Below are positions 44,704 to 50,250 of a stretch of DNA of 50,250 nucleotides, piece after piece. Positions within the stretch are counted from its first letter, which is position 1, and the number at the start of each line of letters is the position of its first letter. The notes under the pieces are model-generated. The model worked only from the letters and a program-made list of their open reading frames with translations. It made no database searches and was not told the DNA's origin. This stretch comes from Leucobacter chromiiresistens (GTDB lineage: Bacteria > Actinomycetota > Actinomycetes > Actinomycetales > Microbacteriaceae): positions 1-50,250 of the forward strand of contig NZ_LDRK01000024.1 of NCBI RefSeq assembly GCF_001477055.1, in the 5' to 3' direction. Position numbers and translations under genes: made by a program.

Positions 44704-44729
44704 GAGCGCTCGCGCCCGAGTGAGCGCTC
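44704..44729 (+). terminator. Candidate hairpin terminator after the His-rich membrane protein gene
   Basis: GAGCGCTC is repeated after a 10-nt loop. Each arm is itself palindromic, so a stable 8-bp stem can form. No T-run follows, which is common for high-GC hairpin terminators. Confidence 0.45.
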
Positions 44730-44917
44730 GGTCGCGCGCATTCCGCCATCGGAGGAGGGAGCGCCGCGCCTGTCTGCATCCCCGTTGCTCGGAACCCCCG
44801 ATGCGCGCGGGGGAGACGTGCGCGCTCTCGCACCAGCGCCCGCGCACGGAGCACTCTGCGCCGAGCGAGCAACGCTGATGCCTTCGATGATCCGGATTCT
44901 CCTGAGAGGCCAACATC

Positions 44918-45559
44918 ATGGGGCGACCTCTGCCCACCCCTGCATCCGCATACCCACTTCGTCTCACCGCAGTCCTGATCGGGGCGAGCGCTCTCGTGCT
45001 GGGACCGGCACACCCTGCATTCGCGCACGATCAGCTGCTCTCGAGCGAGCCGGCGGCGTCTGCCGAGCTCTCCGCGTCACCGTCGGAGGTCTCGCTCGAG
45101 TTCTCCGACACGGTGCTGGCGGTCGGGGCCGTCATCCTGCTCGTCGACGAGAGCAATACCGAGTGGATCTCCGCCGAGCCCACGCTCGACGGGCCGACCG
45201 TGACCGCGCCGACCGATGCCGAACTCCCGGACGGCTCGTACGAGGTGCGCTGGCGAGTCGTGTCATCGGACGGACACCCGATCAGCGGGATCATTCCATT
45301 CGCCGTCGGCGATGCCGCCCCTGTCGGGGAGGCGTCAGCGGCAGGTGATGCACCCGTGTCGGCGCAAGATCCAGAAGAGGCTGCCGAGACCGGCGCAATC
45401 GCTGCCGCGCGCGGTGCAGCGGACGATGCGGCTGGTGGCTCCGATCTCTGGAGAACGGTCGCGATCGGCGCTGCCGGAGCTTCGGGTGCGCTGCTGCTCT
45501 TCATCGCCTGGTCCTTCAGAAAGCGCAACCCGAAACAAGCGCCGAACTCATCGAGGTGA
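44918..45559 (+). CDS. CopC-domain copper-binding protein with C-terminal anchor
   Basis: The 213-residue protein has a Sec signal cleaved after PAFA, exposing H37 as the mature N-terminus. This residue supplies the amino-terminal His Cu(II) ligand of CopC. The remaining ligands D118 and H120 are in SSDGHPISG. The beta-barrel ends near residue 135. An Ala/Gly/Asp-rich linker and a TM helix (about 185-202, AIGAAGASGALLLFIAWSF) anchor it in the membrane, ending in a basic tail. It should scavenge or pass copper outside the cell. A PCuAC lipoprotein follows after 46 nt, and the two are probably cotranscribed. Confidence 0.92.
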   Translation: MGRPLPTPASAYPLRLTAVLIGASALVLGPAHPAFAHDQLLSSEPAASAELSASPSEVSLEFSDTVLAVGAVILLVDESNTEWISAEPTLDGPTVTAPTDAELPDGSYEVRWRVVSSDGHPISGIIPFAVGDAAPVGEASAAGDAPVSAQDPEEAAETGAIAAARGAADDAAGGSDLWRTVAIGAAGASGALLLFIAWSFRKRNPKQAPNSSR

Positions 45560-45605
45560 ACCGATGCGAAACACCACACATTGTGAATTCTTGAAAGGCA
45601 ACACC

Positions 45606-46163
45606 ATGAACGTACGTACCACCGCAATTCCCTCCCTTGCCCTGACCGCTATCGCGGCGCTCGCGCTCGCAGGATGCAGCACGCCCGCATCCGGCCCGGA
45701 GGCCACCGCTGCACCCGCCGGCGACTCCGTCGAGATGGAGAACGGCTGGGTGAAGGCGGCAGAGAGCGGCATGTCAGCAGCGTTCGGCGAGCTCGAGAAC
45801 TCGGGCTCGAACGAGATCACCGTCGTCTCCGTCGAGACAGAGGCGTCGAGTGCACTCGAACTGCATGAAACCGTCGAGAACGAAGCCGGTGAGATGATGA
45901 TGCGCGAGAAGACCGGAGGGTTCACGATTCCCGCGGGCGACAGCCTCGTGCTCGAGCCGGGCGGCAACCACATCATGCTCATGGACCTCACGAACCCGAT
46001 CGCAGCGGGCGACGAGATCACGTTCACGCTGACCTTCTCCGACGACTCGACCTACGAGTTCACCGTACCGGCCAAGGACTACGCCGGAGCGAACGAGAAC
46101 TACGCAGACGGCGACGACATGCACATGAGCGAAGACATGGATATGGGCGGCCACTCAGAATGA
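45606..46163 (+). CDS. PCuAC-type copper chaperone lipoprotein
   Basis: The 185-residue lipoprotein (LALAGC, C24) has the PCuAC fold. Copper ligands are visible as H87 in LELHETV, M98/M99 in EMMMRE, then H122 and M124 in GGNHIMLMDL. The classical pattern is H-X10-M-X21-H-X-M; here the third spacing is about two residues longer. The C-terminus is a Met/His/Asp-rich tail (DDMHMSEDMDMGGHS), possibly a second metal site. PCuAC proteins deliver Cu(I) to cytochrome oxidase CuA. The ATG at 45606 has AAAGG upstream; an in-frame ATG at 45564 is less likely. It overlaps the peroxidase gene by ATGA. Confidence 0.92.
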   Translation: MNVRTTAIPSLALTAIAALALAGCSTPASGPEATAAPAGDSVEMENGWVKAAESGMSAAFGELENSGSNEITVVSVETEASSALELHETVENEAGEMMMREKTGGFTIPAGDSLVLEPGGNHIMLMDLTNPIAAGDEITFTLTFSDDSTYEFTVPAKDYAGANENYADGDDMHMSEDMDMGGHSE

Positions 46164-47407
46164 CATCCGAGCAGACCCACCCATCGGGACGGTCTGGCGT
46201 CAGCCGGCGAGGGCTCCTCTTCGGGGGAGCCGTCGCCGGTCTCGGCGCGGCCGCCGCAGTCGGCGCAGACGTGCTCCTGAATCGTCTGCAACCCGGCACC
46301 GCGACCGAGCGGGGCGGCGAAGCGATGCCCGCGCTCCACGGATCCGACACCGTCCCCTTCTACGGCACCCACCAGGCGGGGATCGCGACGACGCCGCAGG
46401 CGCATGCCACCTTCATCGCGCTCGATCTGCGCGCCGAGATCGATCGGTCAGCACTGCGGCGCATGATGCGGGTGCTCACCGACGACGCCGCCAGGCTCAC
46501 CCAGGGCGAGCCCGCGCTCGCGGATTCCGAGCCCGAACTCGGCACCGTGCCCGCGAGACTGACGGTGACGTTCGGTTTCGGGCCCGAATTCGTGATGCGT
46601 GCGGCCGGGCCGAGCGCCCTGCCCGACTGGCTGGGGCCACTGCCCGCGTTCTCGATCGACCGTCTCGACCCCGCTTGGAGCGACGGAGACCTGCTGTTCC
46701 AGATCGCATCCGACGACGCGTTCACCGTCGCCCACGCAACCCGAATGCTCCTCAAGGACGCGCGGAGCTTCGCCACCGTGCGATGGACGCAGCACGGGTT
46801 CCGCCGCGCACTGGGGTCGGAGAAGCCGGGCACGACGATGCGCAACCTCTTCGGGCAGGTCGACGGAACGACCAACCCCTCACCGGAGGACGAGGACTTC
46901 GCGCGTGTGGTCTGGGCGGCCGACGGCTGGTTGGCGGGCGGGACGAGCTTCGTGCTGCGCCGCACCCGCATGGACCTCGACAAGTGGGATCGACTCGATC
47001 GGAGCGGGCGTGAGCAGTCGGTCGGACGCACACTGGCGAACGGTGCCCCGCTGACCGGAGTGAACGAGCACGACGAACCCGATTTCGACGCCAAGACGAG
47101 CATCGGGTTCCCCGTGATTCCGGAGTTCTCGCACATTCGACGGGCCCGATCGGAGAACACCGACGAACGCATCTTCCGGCGGGCCTACAACTACGATCAT
47201 CCGCCGTCCGGCGCCGAGATCTCCGACAGCGGGCTGCTCTTCGTGTCCTTCCAGGCCGATGCGCTGCAGCAGTTCGTTCCGATCCAGCGCCGCCTCGATG
47301 AACTCGACCTGCTCAATGAGTGGACGACACCCATCGGTTCCGCGGTGTTCGCGATACCGCCGGGGTGCGTCGCAGGCGGCTACATCGGCGACACCCTCCT
47401 CGTCTGA
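46160..47407 (+). CDS. Tat-exported DyP-type heme peroxidase
   Basis: The 415-residue enzyme has a twin-arginine signal (VSRRGLLFGGAVAGLGAAAA). The dye-decolorising peroxidase signature is present as GQVDG (232-236, distal D235). A proximal heme-ligand H325 is in SHIRRAR and a distal R341 in FRRAYNYD. The EfeB-like length and TNPSPEDEDFARV motif suggest a periplasm-like location outside the cell. It follows CopC and PCuAC, an arrangement found in Actinobacteria where DyP is linked to copper or iron supply. The gene is coupled to the PCuAC gene. The iron-transport partners efeU/efeO are not in the window. Confidence 0.94.
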   Translation: MTSEQTHPSGRSGVSRRGLLFGGAVAGLGAAAAVGADVLLNRLQPGTATERGGEAMPALHGSDTVPFYGTHQAGIATTPQAHATFIALDLRAEIDRSALRRMMRVLTDDAARLTQGEPALADSEPELGTVPARLTVTFGFGPEFVMRAAGPSALPDWLGPLPAFSIDRLDPAWSDGDLLFQIASDDAFTVAHATRMLLKDARSFATVRWTQHGFRRALGSEKPGTTMRNLFGQVDGTTNPSPEDEDFARVVWAADGWLAGGTSFVLRRTRMDLDKWDRLDRSGREQSVGRTLANGAPLTGVNEHDEPDFDAKTSIGFPVIPEFSHIRRARSENTDERIFRRAYNYDHPPSGAEISDSGLLFVSFQADALQQFVPIQRRLDELDLLNEWTTPIGSAVFAIPPGCVAGGYIGDTLLV

Positions 47408-47446
47408 CGCTCGGTCGGAGGGGAGAGCAGAGCACAGCCGTGCGAT

Positions 47447-47487
47447 GAGAGCGCGGGGGAGCACCCGGTGCCCGACGGGGCGCTCTC
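47447..47487. terminator. Bidirectional hairpin terminator between the DyP and META genes
   Basis: GAGAGCG and CGCTCTC form a 7-bp outer stem, and GCACCCGGTGC forms a second inner hairpin. The site lies between two convergent genes, where a shared terminator is expected. Confidence 0.55.
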
Positions 47488-47502
47488 CCGTGCGTCATCG
47501 GG

Positions 47503-47928
47503 TCACGATCGATGCAACGTTCCGATCTGGGTCTCCGCTTCGTCGAAGATGGTCAGCGTGTCGCCTGACAGGGTCGCCTCGTCGAGTCGCCCGAGCCACG
47601 GCTCGATCCCGATGCACTCCTTCTGCGTGATCGCGACGTCGTCGAACTCGATCCGCGTCTCGTCGGCTTCCCAGCGGCCCGTGAGGGTGTTGCATCCGTC
47701 GGAGCCCGAAAGCGCCCCGCCGCTCTCGAACGTGAGCTCTGCAGCGACGTCCCCGGCTTCCTCGGCCTTCCACGTGCCGACCACCTCTGATGCGATCGTC
47801 GTTTCGGCTGCGTCGTCCCGAGCATCCTCCGCCGCGTCCATCGACACGCAACCGGAGAGCGCGGTCGCGATCGCCCCGGCGATCACGAGCCCGATGGCGC
47901 TCCGACCGATCCTCCCGACTGTCCGCAT
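47503..47928 (-). CDS. META-domain lipoprotein
   Basis: The 141-residue protein has a lipoprotein signal ending IATALSGC and an acidic linker (AAEDARDDAAE). It then has a META-like domain with the typical SGSDGCNTLTGRW turn and IEFDDVAITQKECI strand pair. META proteins are small envelope proteins linked to heat or antibiotic tolerance in some bacteria (HslJ), but most are uncharacterised. The ATG at 47928 follows AGGGGGC. It converges on the DyP gene. Confidence 0.85.
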   Translation of the reverse strand: MRTVGRIGRSAIGLVIAGAIATALSGCVSMDAAEDARDDAAETTIASEVVGTWKAEEAGDVAAELTFESGGALSGSDGCNTLTGRWEADETRIEFDDVAITQKECIGIEPWLGRLDEATLSGDTLTIFDEAETQIGTLHRS

Positions 47929-47952
47929 GCTGCCCCCTAGCTCATGTGACAC

Positions 47953-48321
47953 CTGGTCTCGCGATCAGCGTACGTGCAGCGTGGGGCCTCCGCAATGGTG
48001 CACGAGCGCCCGCTGACGGAATCAGGGGCTTTCGAGGTCTTCCGAGTCCGGTGCCGGGGGAGCGGCGCCGCTATCGACGACGCTCAGTTCGTACGCTCGG
48101 CTGTCCTGCCCGAAACCGACGGTCACCGTGAGTACGAAGGTGCCGGGCGCGCCAGGTGTACCCGACAACGTCGCGGTCGTAGCGTCGATTCGGAGACCGT
48201 CGGGGAGCGCCCCTGCAGTGATGCCTTCCTCACCCGCCTACATGGGGAGCGCACAGTGCGGGTCTCGCGCGCGCGGGAGGGCGGCGACTCGACGGGGACT
48301 CGCGAGCGCGGAGCGCTGCGC
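47953..48321. other. 369-bp region holding a surface-protein relic
   Basis: No intact gene is visible. On the minus strand, 48022-48240 contains a degenerate Ig-like repeat (listed separately). The remainder (47953-48021 and 48241-48321) shows no clear feature. Confidence 0.7.
48022..48240 (-). pseudogene. Relic of a putative Ig-domain (He_PIG) surface protein
   Basis: The minus-strand frame ends at a TGA (48022-48024) and is closed upstream by a TAG at 48238-48240. It has no start codon and no Shine-Dalgarno. It reads GALPDGLRIDATTATLSGTP followed by APGTFVLTVTV, a near-perfect He_PIG-type Ig repeat (LPxGLxIDxxTGxLSGTPTxxGTYxxTVT). A Pro/Ala/Asp C-terminal tail without LPxTG anchor follows. 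It is most simply the C-terminal end of a once larger cell-surface protein. Confidence 0.6.
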
Positions 48322-49257
48322 TCACGCCCCCGTGAGGCGCAGGCCCTCCAAGGCCGCGAGTTCGCCCGGTCCGATGAGCGCATCCATGGTGATTGCGCCG
48401 CGCAGGCCCCGATCGACGAGACGTTCTGCAGCGACCGCTGCGATCCGACCGGTTGCCCGCGACTGCCCTCGTCCCGAGGCGGAGAGTGTGCGACCTGAAC
48501 CGCGGTGGGTGGCGGTCACGCTCCATGCGTCAGCACCGATGTGCGGTGCTCGGCTGAGTGCCGGAGCGAGCGCAGGCACGGCCCCCACGGCGCGGAGCGC
48601 CCACGTCGCCATTCGGCTGTCGAGAGCCAGCCAGCTGCGCACCGATGCGCCGGTCGACCGACCGACGAGGAGGTCGTCTGGAAAGTCGGCGCGCAAGAAC
48701 CACCGATCGGCTCCCGAGGGGGAGGGGAGGCGCCGGACCGATCGGAGATTCATGACCGGCCAGCTTTCAGGGGCGCAGTGCACCGGGGTTCCGGCGAGAC
48801 CCGTGGTCCAGCGCACGGCCGCCGCGCCGTGGGCCTCGCCTGCTCCCAGCATGACGCCGATGTCGACCTCGTCGCCCGGCGCGGGGCCGAGGGCGCGCGC
48901 GAGCACGGTGCTCACGCCGGGAGCGATCCCGGCTCCGAGCAGCACCGCGCCCCCTCGGGGGACGTGCATCGCGAGGTGCTCCAGGTGCGTGCTGCTGGCG
49001 GAGACGTCGACGAGCGGAGTGGTGCCGGCGGCTCGCTGCACCTCAGCGCGTTCGAGCCCGCTCAGATCGAGGACCACGTCCGCCCAGCGGGAGACCTCGG
49101 CGAGGCGGGAGAGTCCGGTCCGGGTCGCCGCATCGAGCACGATTCCCTGAGCGACGGCTCGTCTGCCGGCGACCAGCACTTCGTGGCCGCGTTCACGGAG
49201 CGCCTCAACTGCAGCGGTTCCGACCGCTCCGGTGCCGCCGAGCACGAGTGTCTTCAT
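48322..49257 (-). CDS. NAD(P)-binding saccharopine-dehydrogenase-like protein
   Basis: The 311-residue protein starts with a Rossmann nucleotide-binding loop (LVLGGTGAVGTAAVEAL, residues 4-20). Its overall plan resembles the saccharopine dehydrogenase-like/trans-acting enoyl-reductase family: DVVLDLSGLER, LVDVSASSTHLE and GAGIAPGVSTVLAR are recognisable blocks. No TM helix is seen. The substrate is unknown. It is cotranscribed with the small membrane protein upstream (4-nt ATGA overlap), and the pair is probably controlled by the divergent TetR gene through the 20-bp palindromes at 49601-49655. Confidence 0.8.
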   Translation of the reverse strand: MKTLVLGGTGAVGTAAVEALRERGHEVLVAGRRAVAQGIVLDAATRTGLSRLAEVSRWADVVLDLSGLERAEVQRAAGTTPLVDVSASSTHLEHLAMHVPRGGAVLLGAGIAPGVSTVLARALGPAPGDEVDIGVMLGAGEAHGAAAVRWTTGLAGTPVHCAPESWPVMNLRSVRRLPSPSGADRWFLRADFPDDLLVGRSTGASVRSWLALDSRMATWALRAVGAVPALAPALSRAPHIGADAWSVTATHRGSGRTLSASGRGQSRATGRIAAVAAERLVDRGLRGAITMDALIGPGELAALEGLRLTGA

Positions 49258-49595
49258 CGCGACTCCCCGCGACCCTCAGTGCTGCTGGGAGGAGTCGGCG
49301 GGTTCGCGGTGCACGTCCGGAGTGAGTCATCGTGCATGTTTCCAAGGCCGGGCGCCGGGCATGCGTCTGCGATCACCGTCGCCGGCGTGCCTCGCAACCG
49401 ATGGATGATGCGGGCGAGCATCGGCACGGCCGCGAAAACGGCGACGGGCACCACGATGGTGATCACCAGTGCGGTGCGCACTGGGTCGGGCCATCCTGGG
49501 GTGAGTGGCTCGACTGCGGCCGAAGTGCCGAGTACGAGCGGAAGAATCGCCACCCAGGTGGCGAGTGCTTGCAATGGGCGGGGGAGTGGGCGCAT
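49254..49595 (-). CDS. Small two-helix membrane protein
   Basis: The 113-residue protein has two hydrophobic segments (about residues 8-28 and 38-62) separated by a Pro/Trp-containing loop (VEPLTPGWPDP). A basic stretch RIIHRLRG and a polar Cys-containing tail follow. It is not recognised, though similar two-helix proteins accompany TetR genes elsewhere. The ATG at 49595 has GGAG five nucleotides upstream, and that GGAG belongs to operator O1. The longer frame upstream covers the TetR gene and is a shadow. Confidence 0.65.
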   Translation of the reverse strand: MRPLPRPLQALATWVAILPLVLGTSAAVEPLTPGWPDPVRTALVITIVVPVAVFAAVPMLARIIHRLRGTPATVIADACPAPGLGNMHDDSLRTCTANPPTPPSSTEGRGESR

Positions 49596-49600
49596 CAAAT

Positions 49601-49620
49601 CTCCAAACGTTCGGTTGGAG
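49601..49620. promoter_or_regulatory. Palindromic operator O1 (imperfect)
   Basis: CTCCAAACGTTCGGTTGGAG is a 20-bp inverted repeat that differs from O2 in one arm position and the centre. Its minus-strand end supplies the Shine-Dalgarno (GGAG) of the small membrane protein gene at 49595. Confidence 0.7.
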
Positions 49621-49635
49621 TTTAAATGTACCACT

Positions 49636-49655
49636 CTCCAACCGAAAGGTTGGAG
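49636..49655. promoter_or_regulatory. Palindromic operator O2 (perfect)
   Basis: CTCCAACCGAAAGGTTGGAG has perfect 8-bp arms and a GAAA centre. It abuts the TATGAT box of the TetR gene. O1 and O2 centres are 35 bp apart. The site is a strong candidate for the TetR protein encoded at 49668. Confidence 0.75.
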
Positions 49656-49661
49656 TATGAT
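49656..49661 (+). promoter_or_regulatory. -10 box of a leaderless TetR promoter
   Basis: TATGAT immediately follows operator O2 and ends 6 nt before the GTG at 49668, with no Shine-Dalgarno upstream of that codon. A repressor on O2 would overlap the region between -35 and -10. Confidence 0.6.
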
Positions 49662-49667
49662 CCTCCT

Positions 49668-50225
49668 GTGGCTTGGAACACGCAGGAGACCCGGCAGAAA
49701 CTGCTCGCGGCGGCCTCGACGCACTTCTCGAGGTCGGGTTTCGCCGGCGGGCGGGTCGAGGCGATCGCTCGCGAGGCGGGCATCAACAAAGAGCGCATCT
49801 ATCAGTACTTCGGGAACAAAGAAGGGCTGTTCGCGGCCGTGCTCGAAAGCGAAGTCGAGCGGCTGCTCGACGGGATCGACATCACAGGCGCAGGAGCCGA
49901 CGCTCTCGGAACCCTCGCCGGAGATCTCTTCGATCGAGCAGCTCAGCATCCTCGCCTCGTGCGCCTCCTGCTCTGGGAGAGCCTGGAACTCGCCGAACCG
50001 GTATCGGCCTCCACTCGCGGGGCCGGCTGCGCCCGGATGGTCGCCGCACTGGAGCAGGCGGTGCCGCGCAGCGATGCCCGAGGGGGAGCGGATACACTCC
50101 TCAGCGTCATCGGGATCGCTTTCGCCGACACCTGCCTGCCGCATCTGAGCCGGCTCATCTCGGGCAGTGATTCCCCGGAAGATCGCCGGAGCGCAGTCGT
50201 GCAGCAGGCGCGGCGTCTTGCATGA
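49668..50225 (+). CDS. TetR-family transcriptional regulator
   Basis: The 185-residue protein opens with a TetR HTH: TRQKLLAAASTHFSRSGFAG, then VEAIAREAGINKERIYQYFGNKEGLFAAVL with the IYQYFGNKEGL signature. The remainder is a helical effector domain (LVRLLLWESLEL). The GTG at 49668 is chosen because the leaderless -10 box at 49656 lies just before it. The earlier ATG at 49626 would have to be translated from within the operators. It is divergent from the dehydrogenase pair, with O1 and O2 between, so it probably represses both directions. Confidence 0.92.
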   Translation: MAWNTQETRQKLLAAASTHFSRSGFAGGRVEAIAREAGINKERIYQYFGNKEGLFAAVLESEVERLLDGIDITGAGADALGTLAGDLFDRAAQHPRLVRLLLWESLELAEPVSASTRGAGCARMVAALEQAVPRSDARGGADTLLSVIGIAFADTCLPHLSRLISGSDSPEDRRSAVVQQARRLA

Positions 50226-50250
50226 GCAGCCGGCTGGGCCCGACCGCCGC

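Overview
The window reads as chromosome of a high-GC actinobacterium, most probably Microbacteriaceae and perhaps Leucobacter-like. The grounds are strong G/C bias at third codon positions, frequent GTG starts, ATGA/GTGA stop-start overlaps, several candidate leaderless genes (a -10 box exactly 6 nt before the start codon), an actinobacterial mIHF domain, Ku/LigD, and pyrimidine genes in the actinobacterial order. No tRNA, rRNA, CRISPR array, insertion sequence or prophage gene was recognised. The organism assignment is inference from gene content, not from a database search.

Layout. 1-11.8 kb is a housekeeping block: a divergent hotdog thioesterase, then efp-nusB, then a pyrR-pyrB-pyrC-(PH-like membrane protein)-carA-carB-pyrF operon preceded by a good match to the PyrR-binding RNA loop, then a guanylate kinase fused to an N-terminal mIHF domain. 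pyrD, pyrE and rpoZ are not in the window. 11.9-20.9 kb holds a DMT transporter, a 3-methyladenine glycosylase, a DUF308-type membrane protein, the two-gene NHEJ system (ligD divergent from ku) with yaeQ behind ligD, and a PadR regulator followed by an AarF/UbiB kinase. 20.9-23.4 kb has an MFS exporter with a divergent TetR regulator and an Imm-5-like protein.

23.5-27.4 kb is the most unusual segment: a tightly overlapping four-gene operon encoding a GAF-PP2C phosphatase, a cellulose-synthase-like GT2 enzyme with a ~150-residue insert before its TED motif, a STAS anti-anti-sigma protein and an RsbW-like kinase. No sigma factor is nearby, so a partner switch that controls polysaccharide synthesis directly is a reasonable hypothesis.

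27.5-38.2 kb has a GNAT enzyme behind an unknown protein, two small membrane proteins, and a minus-strand amidase plus oligopeptide-type ABC transporter operon (binding protein, permease, a permease-ATPase fusion, second ATPase). A divergent TetR gene precedes a VanZ protein, and a palindrome sits on the amidase promoter. 38.3-43.7 kb is a two-component system followed by DUF4956, a VTC polyphosphate-polymerase-like protein and a Cthe_2159-type beta-helix lipoprotein.

43.7-47.4 kb has a LysR remnant and a copper/heme export module (His-rich membrane protein, CopC, PCuAC lipoprotein, Tat-exported DyP peroxidase). 47.5-50.25 kb ends with a META lipoprotein, the relic of an Ig-like surface protein, and a dehydrogenase/small membrane protein pair divergent from a TetR gene with two near-identical 20-bp operators.
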